From IMG/VR virus record IMGVR_UViG_3300006030_000034, positions 1 through 49,898 of that record: 49,898 nt of DNA, one strand, 5' to 3'. This document shows positions 6,888-14,386 of this stretch, piece after piece. The notes below the pieces were generated by a model. The model did no database searches. It had not been told where the DNA came from and saw only the letters and a list, made by a program, of their open reading frames with translations. The translations under genes were made by a program, and so were the position numbers. The stretch comes from a virus. The first letter of the stretch is position 1. Every line of letters starts with the position of its first letter.

Positions 6888-7255
6888 AAAAACTACTTCT
6901 TGCTGCTACAATTCTTATTGCGAATCCTGCATTTGCAACACCAGAACAAACATATCGACCATTCACTTATGAGACTCCATGTGCTCTGGAAAATAAAGAT
7001 GAGTTTGTGATGGACATTTGTAAGGTTGTTGAAACTCGTGAAAAAGGTGGAGCACTTCGGACTCGTAATATTTTCAGCAATCGGTTTGCACTAACTATCA
7101 AAGGACGATTTGATAAAGAAAAAGGGTATATGACTTGGGATTCTCATAACAAGTTTGAATACAAATGGGAATATAAAGTCGGTGGAGTTGACGGTATTGG
7201 TGCCTGGACAATGGTAATGCCTGGGGTTCTTGTGCAGAATGTGAGTTGGGATTGA
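6884..7255 (+). CDS. exported hypothetical protein
   Basis: 123 residues with signal peptide MKKLLLAATILIANPAFA (cleavage after AFA). The mature domain has two Cys and many beta-type segments (NRFALTIKGRF, FEYKWEYKVGG). Coupled by ATGA to the RlpA-like gene, which suggests a shared envelope function. Confidence 0.65.
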   Translation: MKKLLLAATILIANPAFATPEQTYRPFTYETPCALENKDEFVMDICKVVETREKGGALRTRNIFSNRFALTIKGRFDKEKGYMTWDSHNKFEYKWEYKVGGVDGIGAWTMVMPGVLVQNVSWD

Positions 7256-7267
7256 AGACACTTAAAG

Positions 7268-7313
7268 AACTGTCACACTACCTCTTCACAGGGGTGGTGT
7301 TTTGCCTTATAAT
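7268..7313 (+). promoter_or_regulatory. terminator/promoter module 2
   Basis: AACTGTCACA (7268-7277), TTCACA, 17-base spacer, TATAAT (7308-7313). Here the hairpin is weak. Drives the RNA ligase gene. Confidence 0.6.
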
Positions 7314-7334
7314 ACTCTCATACACACAAAGGAA

Positions 7335-8444
7335 ATGACTATCCGCAAACTCGCCAGCATCGCTGAAATCACTTACATCAAACCTATCGAAGGTGCTGAT
7401 GCTATTGAATGTGCCATCGTGAATGGTGGATGGCCCGTAGTGGTCAAGAAAGGTGAGTATCAAGTTGGTGATGTTGCCATCTATCTTGAGATTGATAGTT
7501 GGGTGCCTCACGAACTTGCTCCTTTCCTGAGTAAGGATAAAGAACCCCGTGAATATAACGGTGTGAAGGGTGAGCGTCTGAAAACTGTAAAACTCCGTGG
7601 TCAAATCAGTCAGGGTCTTCTGCTTCCTCTTACGATACCTTCCAACTATGATGAAGAACCTGCTTACGTCCACGAACCTGTTGGAGACCAAAGTAGGTGT
7701 TATATTCTTTATAACAATCTTGGTGATGATGTAACAGAAGAACTGGGTATTCAGAAGTGGGAACCACCTATCCCTGCTCAACTTCAAGGCACGATGAAGG
7801 GTAACTTCCCTCACTTCATTCCTAAAACTGACCAAGAACGTTGTCAGAATCTTCGTAAGGAAATCTTTGAGGAACACAAAGGTGAAACTTATGAAGTAAC
7901 TACCAAACTTGATGGTAGTAGTATGACTGTGTATGTCAAGAATGGTGAGATTGGTGTCTGTTCGAGGAATATTGACCTGATTGAAACTGAGGGTAATAGT
8001 TTCTGGAAGGCAGCACGGGAACAGAATATCGTTGATGCTTTGCTGGAAATCAGTAAGGATAAAGGGGAAGAGTATGCCATTCAAGGTGAACTAATTGGTG
8101 AGGGTATTCAGGGTAATCCTGAGAAACTCAAAGGTCAACGTTTCTACCTGTTTGACATCTACAGTATCACTGAGAGTCGTTATCTGAAACCTCAAGAACG
8201 ATACAGCATTATGGATAAGATGTATCTCAACTATGATGCTGATGTTGAACATGTCCCCTTTATTGACACTGTTTGTGGTGTCACTAACGAATTCAGCACG
8301 ATTGATGATCTTCTGGCATTTGCCGAAGGTCCATCGCTGAACCCTCAAACTAAGCGTGAGGGTCTGGTATTCAAGTCGTATGATAGTGATTTCACTTTCA
8401 AGGCAATTTCTAACTCGTATCTTCTGAAGCACAAGGATCGCTGA
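7335..8444 (+). CDS. RNA ligase, DraRnl (Rnl5)-like
   Basis: 369 residues; ATG 7335 has AAAGGA before it. The N-terminal ~150 residues (RKLASIAEITYIKPIEGADA ... VAIYLEIDSWVP) match the OB-like leader domain of DRB0094-type ligases. Motif I is TKLDGSS with the nucleotidyl-accepting Lys at residue 191; later EGLVFKS (motif IV) and FKAISNSYLLKHK (motif V) follow. The family seals 3'-OH/5'-phosphate RNA nicks using ATP; in phage it could repair host-cleaved RNA. Flanked by terminator/promoter modules, so a single-gene unit. Confidence 0.85.
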   Translation: MTIRKLASIAEITYIKPIEGADAIECAIVNGGWPVVVKKGEYQVGDVAIYLEIDSWVPHELAPFLSKDKEPREYNGVKGERLKTVKLRGQISQGLLLPLTIPSNYDEEPAYVHEPVGDQSRCYILYNNLGDDVTEELGIQKWEPPIPAQLQGTMKGNFPHFIPKTDQERCQNLRKEIFEEHKGETYEVTTKLDGSSMTVYVKNGEIGVCSRNIDLIETEGNSFWKAAREQNIVDALLEISKDKGEEYAIQGELIGEGIQGNPEKLKGQRFYLFDIYSITESRYLKPQERYSIMDKMYLNYDADVEHVPFIDTVCGVTNEFSTIDDLLAFAEGPSLNPQTKREGLVFKSYDSDFTFKAISNSYLLKHKDR

Positions 8445-8456
8445 GGACACTCAGAG

Positions 8457-8502
8457 AACTGGCACACTGAGGCACTCACGGGTGCCTCTTGTGGTCTATA
8501 AT
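8457..8502 (+). promoter_or_regulatory. terminator/promoter module 3
   Basis: AACTGGCACA (8457-8466), hairpin GAGGCAC/GTGCCTC, TATAAT (8497-8502). Separates the RNA ligase gene from the next unit. Confidence 0.65.
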
Positions 8503-8525
8503 ACATTCGTACACACAAAGGACTG

Positions 8526-8750
8526 ATGACTGACCCTACCCCACTCTCCCCCGCCGCCCAGGCGGTGCTGGATGCTGCCCATGATGTCATCCCTGACACT
8601 TCCGCTGGCGAAGTGCGTGCCATCGCCGCCGCCCTGCGTGCTGTTGCCATGGAAGTCGTACTTAACAAGTATCAATACGCCGATTGGCAGATGGCGGAAA
8701 TGATTATGCAAGAAATTCAAGCCATCGCTGACGAACTGGAATCTCAATGA
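8526..8750 (+). CDS. small conserved phage protein, GC-rich start
   Basis: 74 residues, Ala-rich and helical (AAQAVLDAAHDVI, VRAIAAALRAVAMEVV). Its 5' half is markedly more GC-rich than the neighbours. The type (P.AQAVL.A...V, RAIAAALRA) occurs widely in phages and cyanobacteria; function unknown. Confidence 0.65.
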   Translation: MTDPTPLSPAAQAVLDAAHDVIPDTSAGEVRAIAAALRAVAMEVVLNKYQYADWQMAEMIMQEIQAIADELESQ

Positions 8751-8920
8751 ATCCTAAGTATCTAATCTTTACCATTTCCGCTCTCATTGTAGTATTTGGA
8801 TTTAATGCCTTTCTGATTCAAAGAGACAAAAAACTCTTTGAATCTTACTACAACGGACAATCAGAGTATTGTAAAACGATTGGTTGCGAAAACGAAAAAC
8901 TTTACTCCCCTGCAAAATGA
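8747..8920 (+). CDS. membrane-anchored small protein
   Basis: 57 residues: one N-terminal transmembrane segment (YLIFTISALIVVFGFNAFLI) followed by a charged tail with two Cys (EYCKTIGCENE). Starts in the previous stop (ATGA) and ends in the next start. Function unknown. Confidence 0.6.
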   Translation: MNPKYLIFTISALIVVFGFNAFLIQRDKKLFESYYNGQSEYCKTIGCENEKLYSPAK

Positions 8921-9114
8921 GTTCTAACGACATTCAACAGTTTTTTAATGCACTCAAAGACTTCCTCCAACATGCTGAAACTGAATTGAATGCTTATGAG
9001 AAGCGTCAAGAGGCATGTAAGTATTCTGAAGAAGTCTGGGATAAAGAAATTGAATATCTTGCCGCAAAGTATGAGGTAACAGCGGACTACATCATTGAGG
9101 AGTTTATGATTTGA
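8917..9114 (+). CDS. hypothetical helical protein
   Basis: 65 residues from ATG 8917 (MSSNDIQQFFNALKDFLQHA), overlapping the previous stop by 4 nt. All-helical, acidic. Upstream in-frame codons belong to the previous gene. Confidence 0.6.
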   Translation: MSSNDIQQFFNALKDFLQHAETELNAYEKRQEACKYSEEVWDKEIEYLAAKYEVTADYIIEEFMI

Positions 9115-9281
9115 CAGAAAAATCAAAACTTCTTCTTGCCCTTCAGCAGATTGAAAGTCTTTTGACTCTTTTGGAAGGCAATGAGTATCAGCGTCATCTT
9201 TATTCGCATCTTATTTCAGTTCAGGTTGAATTGAATCGACAGTTGACAAATCAATCACATTCATCTAAAATCAAGGAGTAA
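9111..9281 (+). CDS. small conserved phage protein, TTG start
   Basis: 56 residues beginning with TTG at 9111, placed 9 bases after GAGGAG and overlapping the previous stop. Core LQQIESLLTLLEGNEYQRHL and SHLISVQVELNRQLTN match, from memory, a small protein common in cyanomyoviruses, which supports the gene despite its non-ATG start. Confidence 0.6.
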   Translation: MTEKSKLLLALQQIESLLTLLEGNEYQRHLYSHLISVQVELNRQLTNQSHSSKIKE

Positions 9282-9294
9282 TTTACACAAACCA

Positions 9295-9522
9295 ATGAAG
9301 TATCTTTACATTGTTGACCTCTGGATTCCATATCCTGCTGCTGATACTGGACTTGTAACTCTAATTGCAGAATCTGATACAGAGGCATTTGAGATTCTGG
9401 CAAATTCAGAAGAATTCGACTCAACTTATACGAATTTGATTATGCCAAAGATTATGACATCTCAAAAGTTTGCGCTGGTTGATGATTATCAATCCGGCAT
9501 TGTGGAGGCACTAGTTGTATGA
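9295..9522 (+). CDS. hypothetical protein
   Basis: 75 residues (MKYLYIVDLWIPYPAADTGL). Looks like a small alpha/beta domain with an acidic helix (ESDTEAFEILANSEEF). Overlaps the next gene by 4 nt. Confidence 0.65.
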   Translation: MKYLYIVDLWIPYPAADTGLVTLIAESDTEAFEILANSEEFDSTYTNLIMPKIMTSQKFALVDDYQSGIVEALVV

Positions 9523-9695
9523 ATCAACTGTATCGTATTGAAGAACTGTTCACGAATGGTTGGGAACTCATTGATGAATCCGCTCAGAAACTGACAAAAG
9601 AACAGTGTGATCTCAGACTTCGTGATTATTTGAATCAGGGATATAATCCAAACTATCTTCGGGCAGTGATCGATGTACATTCCGAAGATCAATGA
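9519..9695 (+). CDS. conserved cyanophage protein
   Basis: 58 residues (MNQLYRIEELFTNGWELIDE). The pattern YRIEEL..TGWELID.SA..LTKE.C...L is a widespread short cyanophage protein. Overlaps both neighbours. Function unknown. Confidence 0.7.
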   Translation: MNQLYRIEELFTNGWELIDESAQKLTKEQCDLRLRDYLNQGYNPNYLRAVIDVHSEDQ

Positions 9696-9906
9696 TTATG
9701 TAAAATGGTCTAAGGGTGTTGAAGGTTGGATTTATTTCAAGGATTCTGACTACATTACGATCGAAGTTCTTGTCAAACCAAAAGATGAGATTAACTACAA
9801 AGCCTCACCGATTCATGCAAACAATCGTCTTTTGGTTCTTTGTTATTCAAATCAGTGGCACGAACTTCATTATATAAAATCCAGAGAATCAATTTATGAA
9901 GACTAA
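9673..9906 (+). CDS. conserved cyanophage protein
   Basis: 77 residues (MYIPKINDYVKWSKGVEGWI); beta-rich, SH3/chromo-like in appearance, ending LVLCYSNQWHELHYIKSRES. Overlaps the previous gene by 23 nt, unusually long for this region, in another frame. Frequently adjacent to the two flanking families in cyanophages (from memory). Confidence 0.7.
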   Translation: MYIPKINDYVKWSKGVEGWIYFKDSDYITIEVLVKPKDEINYKASPIHANNRLLVLCYSNQWHELHYIKSRESIYED

Positions 9907-10135
9907 AAATGCCTGGAGATGGTGGGCAAAGGCAATTGGTGAAAAGGCATCAAAGAATGATAAGGAATCCGATATTGTTGCAATCATTCGTACAGTCATC
10001 TTTGCCACCTATTTTATTACAAACTCCTTCATTGTTGCAGGTGTGATTCGACATTGGAACGATTCTAAAGTTATTGAAATTCATTATGAAATACCAGGTT
10101 ACTTACAACAAAATCAAGAAAAAGGGACAATCTAA
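9896..10135 (+). CDS. conserved cyanophage membrane protein
   Basis: 79 residues: basic amphipathic N-terminus (NAWRWWAKAIGEKASKND), then a hydrophobic span IVAIIRTVIFATYFITNSF and a short tail. One transmembrane segment likely. Overlaps the previous gene by 11 nt. Confidence 0.7.
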   Translation: MKTKNAWRWWAKAIGEKASKNDKESDIVAIIRTVIFATYFITNSFIVAGVIRHWNDSKVIEIHYEIPGYLQQNQEKGTI

Positions 10136-10235
10136 ACAGAGTGCGGTCTTTTATAAAATTGAAGATGCCTCCATGTGGGAAAAACATGTCATTCAACAGG
10201 GTTGTATTAATGTCGAAATTGTTCCAATCTTCTGA
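10086..10235 (+). CDS. small conserved protein
   Basis: 49 residues (MKYQVTYNKIKKKGQSKQSA) followed by VFYKIEDASMWEKHVIQQGC and a VEIVPIF end. A small beta-alpha-beta fold typical of phage proteins of this class. Overlaps the previous gene by 50 nt in another frame; the clean coding pattern supports it. Confidence 0.55.
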   Translation: MKYQVTYNKIKKKGQSKQSAVFYKIEDASMWEKHVIQQGCINVEIVPIF

Positions 10236-10293
10236 TTTCAAACTTCTCATTATCTGTTTCATGGTCGGTATTGTTCTTGCATTTATTTTTTGA
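10210..10293 (+). CDS. 27-residue membrane peptide
   Basis: MSKLFQSSDFK then a hydrophobic segment LLIICFMVGIVLAFIF to the stop. Single transmembrane peptide overlapping the previous gene; reported with caution because of its size. Confidence 0.4.
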   Translation: MSKLFQSSDFKLLIICFMVGIVLAFIF

Positions 10294-10298
10294 TTCTT

Positions 10299-10589
10299 AT
10301 GGAAACTCCAATGATTGAACTGAATGAAAACAATTATTGTGATCAAAAACCCATCATAATGTCGTTTTCATTTGAGGAGCACGATCTTCTCAATAGTATG
10401 CTGAATCACTTTCTTGACATTTATGATTTTGTCGGATATGGGGAGATTTATGATCTGCCAGAGAATTCAGAACTCAAGAAGCGTTATAATATGATTCTGG
10501 AAATGAAAGAACGCTCTCATGTTCTGTGGGCACATCGTTTTGATCATCCTCCTTATGACAATGGCAACCAAATCTCCTCTAAAAACTGA
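10299..10589 (+). CDS. hypothetical protein
   Basis: 96 residues from ATG 10299 (METPMIELNENNYCDQKPII). Helical and acidic (FSFEEHDLLNSMLNHFLDIY). No clear ribosome-binding site. Its end overlaps the deaminase-like gene. Confidence 0.6.
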   Translation: METPMIELNENNYCDQKPIIMSFSFEEHDLLNSMLNHFLDIYDFVGYGEIYDLPENSELKKRYNMILEMKERSHVLWAHRFDHPPYDNGNQISSKN

Positions 10590-10989
10590 AATTCTACAAC
10601 AGGCGATTGCGGTTGCCATGTCTTCTGATGCTCCAAAGAAAATTGGTGCGATTCTTCTCAAAAGAAATCGCACCATTTCATGTGCCGTCAATGATTATAA
10701 AAGAACTCATCCGGTTCAGTACTGGGCGGCACAAAGCGCGGCAAAGATCTGGAATAATCCACATCTTGAAAAGAAGGTATATCTTCATGCCGAAATTCTA
10801 AGTTTAATCAAGGCAAAGGAAGATGCCGATACGATTATTGTTTGTAGAGTTGGTGGACATCACGGAAATGAACTTCGTATGAGTCGTCCATGTGTGATTT
10901 GTTCTGAATATATTCGAAATTGTAGTCATATTGTTCATGTTCATTATTCCACCGAGAACGGATTCATGTATGAGTACTGGGGATCATAA
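10555..10989 (+). CDS. cytidine/deoxycytidylate deaminase-fold protein
   Basis: 144 residues. Zinc ligands are in the expected order: HAE (His at residue 78) and PCVIC (Cys 113 and 116). The N-terminal region (KKIGAILLKRNRTISCAVND) matches the beta-hairpin of deaminases. Substrate could be a nucleotide, nucleic acid or modified base; the sequence does not decide. The start could be either of two close ATGs (10555, 10561). Last gene before a late-promoter box. Confidence 0.7.
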   Translation: MTMATKSPLKTEILQQAIAVAMSSDAPKKIGAILLKRNRTISCAVNDYKRTHPVQYWAAQSAAKIWNNPHLEKKVYLHAEILSLIKAKEDADTIIVCRVGGHHGNELRMSRPCVICSEYIRNCSHIVHVHYSTENGFMYEYWGS

Positions 10990-10992
10990 ATA
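10985..10992 (+). promoter_or_regulatory. T4-type late promoter
   Basis: CATAAATA at the end of the deaminase gene, 11 bases before the first MKTFS gene. Matches the late consensus at seven of eight positions. Confidence 0.55.
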
Positions 10993-11002
10993 TCAATAAA
11001 AA

Positions 11003-11185
11003 ATGAAAACATTTTCACAGTTTCTTGAGGATACTGGTACTGGTAACTATGGTTCTTATGTGGATGAAAGAAAAAGACGAATAACAAATAAACCCTCTCC
11101 AACACAAGAATATAAGGAAAGAAGATTGGCATATATGCTTCAAAAAGACCTACCTCCACCAGAGTATAGGTCATCTGCAACATAA
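11003..11185 (+). CDS. small protein with capsid-targeting-like N-terminus
   Basis: 60 residues beginning MKTFSQFLEDTGTG, similar to the T4 capsid-targeting sequence MKTYQEFIAEA that directs internal proteins into the prohead. The rest is basic (ERKRRITNKP, KERRLAYMLQK). Preceded by a late promoter and followed by another. Capsid packaging is inferred from the N-terminus. Confidence 0.6.
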   Translation: MKTFSQFLEDTGTGNYGSYVDERKRRITNKPSPTQEYKERRLAYMLQKDLPPPEYRSSAT

Positions 11186-11188
11186 ATA
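11181..11188 (+). promoter_or_regulatory. T4-type late promoter
   Basis: CATAAATA overlapping the stop of the preceding small gene and 24 bases before ATG 11212. Confidence 0.55.
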
Positions 11189-11211
11189 TCTAAAAAGTAT
11201 TTGTGTAAAAG

Positions 11212-12198
11212 ATGTTAAACGAAGGAAACAAGCGTGACGAATACCTAGAAAAGAAAGGTGAAAGCACTAAAACCACTGCGATGAGAAAGTCCAGTGAAAG
11301 AAGAGGGCGTTTTAGTTCTGGTGACACTCATCAAAGCGCAAAAAGAGAAAATATCACCTGGACAAGACCTGGAACAAGAGGTTATGATGATTCATTAAAT
11401 CGTCAGAGAAAAAGTGCTCATCGTTCAGGAAGAGGCAGAACAAAACCTCAGGCAGGTACATCATCAGAACAAAGAAGGACCGATGCAATTTGGCAAAGTA
11501 GATTTCCAGAGGATCGTCCAAAAGGGAAATATGAAATACTTCAAGATAAAAAACAAAAAGGTCAACCAACTGGTATTGAAGCACAAAAACAAGGAATAAT
11601 AAGAAAAGGTGAAAGAAGAAGAGAACTTCGCACTCAGGCAGTGAATGCAATTCGCAGAGCAGTTGGTGGTGGATATGTGAATGAAACAAAGACCTTTGAA
11701 GAGTTTATGGTCGAAGCACATATGATTATGGAAAGACCCTATCAAATCTATGGACCTGATCCTCATGGACCTAGTGATTCTGAACCACAACCACTTGGTA
11801 AACCTTATAAAAACAAAAAGAGAGCAAAGACAAGAGCAGATAAGTTAGATCAGGAAATCGGTGGTTATCGCCATTTTGTTCGTAAAGTGGATGAAGAATT
11901 TAAAGACCTAACGCCAGAAAAGGAAGAAAGAGTTATGAATAGAGTCGGTGAACTCGCAAGAGATCTTCAAGTTCAATCCGGAAGAATGAAACAATTAAAT
12001 AAAAAACCATTTGGTAAGTACAGACCCAAAGTAAAGAAAGAAAAAGAGGCAATTATAAAATCTGCAAAAAAGAAACAAAATTTGGTTCAAAATGCTTCTG
12101 ATGCATTGATTCGAACCGGTGTGAGTCGTCAAGCAAAAATAGTGAAAAGAATTCATGATATCAATCAAAAATTAAGAGATCTTGGGGAAGAACCATGA
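11212..12198 (+). CDS. basic putative internal (capsid) protein with internal targeting motif
   Basis: 328 residues, very rich in Lys/Arg. The first ~155 residues are low-complexity basic (SERRGRFSSGDTHQSAKREN). At residues ~157-168 comes ETKTFEEFMVEA, a second copy of the capsid-targeting-like motif with a possible prohead-protease site after MVE. The C-terminal half is a charged helical domain. This suggests two fused internal proteins, or a precursor cleaved into a DNA-condensing and a second part. Coupled to the next gene by 4 nt. Confidence 0.6.
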   Translation: MLNEGNKRDEYLEKKGESTKTTAMRKSSERRGRFSSGDTHQSAKRENITWTRPGTRGYDDSLNRQRKSAHRSGRGRTKPQAGTSSEQRRTDAIWQSRFPEDRPKGKYEILQDKKQKGQPTGIEAQKQGIIRKGERRRELRTQAVNAIRRAVGGGYVNETKTFEEFMVEAHMIMERPYQIYGPDPHGPSDSEPQPLGKPYKNKKRAKTRADKLDQEIGGYRHFVRKVDEEFKDLTPEKEERVMNRVGELARDLQVQSGRMKQLNKKPFGKYRPKVKKEKEAIIKSAKKKQNLVQNASDALIRTGVSRQAKIVKRIHDINQKLRDLGEEP

Positions 12199-12821
12199 AA
12201 ACATTTTCAGCGTTCATTACAGAAGCAAATCGCAGAGCGCAAAGAGCATCCAAAGCAGGAAGAAAACCCAAGGAAGGTGAAAAATCAACATCCACCGAAA
12301 AACCATCTGCAGTTGTAACAGTTGGTCTTCCTGGTTCTGGAAAGTCAACCATCGCCAAACACATGGTATCGAAGGGTAATACTGATCAACATGAATTAGA
12401 TAAATCAAGGCAGGCACTTGGAAAAGGTCCTGCCTATTTTGGTTCTGATATTGTTCAACATACTTATTCGGGTGCAAAGAAGAGTGCGGCGCAGGGTAAA
12501 AACACTGTTCTTTCTAATACATCAATTCCAAGACAACATCGCCAGGATGCCATTAATAAACTTAAGGACTCTGGATATGATAAGGTGACTCCAGTTCTGT
12601 CACCAGGGTCAACAAAAGCGGCGATGAGACGCAATCGTAAAAGAACCGGATCCAAACCAGGTGAGGGTGCTGTTCCTCAATTTGTGATGAATCGTATGGC
12701 GCAGGGTATGCAACAAATGAGTCGTGATGAAAGAAGAGAGTTGAGATCAAATTATAAGAAACTTCATAAAAAAGAACGATTCACTAAACCTGCAATGAGA
12801 AGATCTGGAGCAATTCGATGA
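12195..12821 (+). CDS. P-loop kinase-like protein with capsid-targeting-like N-terminus
   Basis: 208 residues. MKTFSAFITEA matches the targeting motif, with a cleavage-type site ITE|A. After a basic linker comes Walker A GLPGSGKST (Lys 50), then a mid-domain NTSIPRQHRQD and a basic C-terminus, the layout of AAA_33/zeta-toxin/polynucleotide-kinase-type P-loops. It may phosphorylate a small molecule, RNA end or protein after injection. Substrate not decidable. Overlaps both neighbours by 4 nt. Confidence 0.65.
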   Translation: MKTFSAFITEANRRAQRASKAGRKPKEGEKSTSTEKPSAVVTVGLPGSGKSTIAKHMVSKGNTDQHELDKSRQALGKGPAYFGSDIVQHTYSGAKKSAAQGKNTVLSNTSIPRQHRQDAINKLKDSGYDKVTPVLSPGSTKAAMRRNRKRTGSKPGEGAVPQFVMNRMAQGMQQMSRDERRELRSNYKKLHKKERFTKPAMRRSGAIR

Positions 12822-13855
12822 AAACATTCTCAGAGTTTATTGAAGAAAGTTCAACTCCAGAAAGAGGGAGAAGAAGATTATCATCACGCGGACCTAAGAA
12901 AGATAGTTATCAAAGAGGAAAAGACAGAGAAGAGACTTCGAATAAAATAGCGGTCAAAAAAGCAGGATTTAAAACCAAATCACAAGATGGTCCACATGGT
13001 TCTTCTGACCATTATCATAGTAGTTCTAGGCATCATTCCACAAATATCGCATCTCATAAAACTCAGGCAGATTATGCACTTAGCACAGTAGATAGAAAAT
13101 ACGATAGATTTTCTTCTAGCAGAAGAGTTGAACCAACATCATCCAGAGTTTCTGGATTAAAAAAAATTCGTAGATTATTAAAAACAACAAGAACTGCTAA
13201 ACCAGTGCATGATATTTCAATTCACTCTGATGAGAGTGGTATTTCTAAAAATGATAGCAAAAGATTGATTTCAAGAGGAAAAAGTTTTAAGAAAGAAAGA
13301 AGAGGAGTTTCTGATGCTCTTAAGAATGCTGGTGCAAAAACAGGTGATTTTGCGGTAGGTGAACCTTATGGATCAATGCCACATGAAAATCCAGAAAAAG
13401 GTAAAAAAGTAAGAGCAAAATTATATGGTAAAGATTATGGTGTAAATCTTGATAAAAGAACTGGTAAAATGGTTGGTAGAGTAGGCACTTTTGAAGAGTT
13501 TATGGTAGAATCACAACAAGTTCTGAATAAAATCTCCAGAAATTACGGAAAAAGATATCGTGGTGTGAATGTGAATATCACTCATGATCCAAAGACAGAT
13601 AGTATTCGAGTCAATCAACTTTTTGTTCCACCAGAACTTCGAGGACAAGGAATTGGAACCAGAGTGATGAAGGGTCTTGGTAAGTATGCTGATAAAATAA
13701 ATAATCGAATTACATTGACACAAGATCCTGATAAGGGAAAGAAAGCAAAATTAACAAAGTTTTATAAGTCTCATGGATTTGAACCAAATAAGGGTAAAAA
13801 AAGAGACTTTACCACCAGAGACACTCATATTCGTCAACCCAAGAAAGACACCTGA
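12818..13855 (+). CDS. basic protein with GNAT acetyltransferase domain and two targeting-like motifs
   Basis: 345 residues. Begins MKTFSEFIEES; a Ser/Arg/Lys-rich region follows to residue ~220; then GTFEEFMVESQQ (about 223-234) and a C-terminal GNAT domain with VNQLFVPPELRGQGIGTRVM (acetyl-CoA binding Q/RxxGxG) and FYKSHGFEPNK (GNAT motif B). A packaged acetyltransferase could modify host proteins at entry, as T4 Alt ADP-ribosylates polymerase; that comparison is an inference. Ends in a terminator/promoter module. Confidence 0.65.
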   Translation: MKTFSEFIEESSTPERGRRRLSSRGPKKDSYQRGKDREETSNKIAVKKAGFKTKSQDGPHGSSDHYHSSSRHHSTNIASHKTQADYALSTVDRKYDRFSSSRRVEPTSSRVSGLKKIRRLLKTTRTAKPVHDISIHSDESGISKNDSKRLISRGKSFKKERRGVSDALKNAGAKTGDFAVGEPYGSMPHENPEKGKKVRAKLYGKDYGVNLDKRTGKMVGRVGTFEEFMVESQQVLNKISRNYGKRYRGVNVNITHDPKTDSIRVNQLFVPPELRGQGIGTRVMKGLGKYADKINNRITLTQDPDKGKKAKLTKFYKSHGFEPNKGKKRDFTTRDTHIRQPKKDT

Positions 13856-13857
13856 AG

Positions 13858-13903
13858 AACTGTCACAACACCCCTCCTCCTGCCCCTACAACACCCTTAT
13901 AAT
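13858..13903 (+). promoter_or_regulatory. terminator/promoter module 4
   Basis: AACTGTCACA (13858-13867), C-rich spacer, TATAAT (13898-13903). No clear hairpin in this copy. Confidence 0.55.
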
Positions 13904-13928
13904 ATGGAGGTAGTCAAGCACACCTCTC

Positions 13929-14093
13929 ATGATCACCGACACCACCACAGACGCTCAGATCCGTCGTACAATTCAAAAAACCATTGAAACCGAGATGCCT
14001 CTGCGTCTTCTGAAGCGTATTGTGTATGAAGTACGCTGTGAAGAACTTGGTATTCTGCCCGATTCCTGGAAACTGTACTCTGAGGAGAACTGA
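13929..14093 (+). CDS. small conserved protein
   Basis: 54 residues (MITDTTTDAQIRRTIQKTIE), helical, ending LPDSWKLYSEEN. The leader lacks a Shine-Dalgarno. Function unknown. Confidence 0.55.
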   Translation: MITDTTTDAQIRRTIQKTIETEMPLRLLKRIVYEVRCEELGILPDSWKLYSEEN

Positions 14094-14141
14094 AAAGAGT
14101 ATGAAGGCATGGTTCAAACATCAAATTGCACAAAAAAACAA

Positions 14142-14315
14142 ATGACTGACAAAGAAAAACTTTTTGCTCTCACTGAGATCATGGGTGATGTGATACATAC
14201 TCTGGAAATGAAACAGTATGACATTGAAAATCCTCACCTATCTTATGAATGTGTGATTGAGGCAGATAAGTTTCATCAACGAATGCTAGACATTCTTCAC
14301 TCTGAGGACAGTTGA
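14142..14315 (+). CDS. hypothetical small protein
   Basis: 57 residues from ATG 14142 (MTDKEKLFALTEIMGDVIHT). An in-frame ATG at 14109 would add 11 residues. Helical with HLSYECVIEADKFHQRM. Ends at the next module. Function unknown. Confidence 0.5.
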   Translation: MTDKEKLFALTEIMGDVIHTLEMKQYDIENPHLSYECVIEADKFHQRMLDILHSEDS

Positions 14316-14317
14316 GG

Positions 14318-14363
14318 CACTGGCACAAGAGAACCCACAAAGTTCCTGAAAGTGCCCTATAAT
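14318..14363 (+). promoter_or_regulatory. terminator/promoter module 5
   Basis: CACTGGCACA (14318-14327) and TATAAT (14358-14363); GGCACT and AGTGCC flank the region and can pair. Confidence 0.6.
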
Positions 14364-14386
14364 ACTCTCATACACAAACAACTACC

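Noticed and set aside
7278-8084. 268-codon minus-strand frame
   Set aside because: Lies fully antisense to the RNA ligase, which has all its motifs; the minus frame has no recognisable domain.
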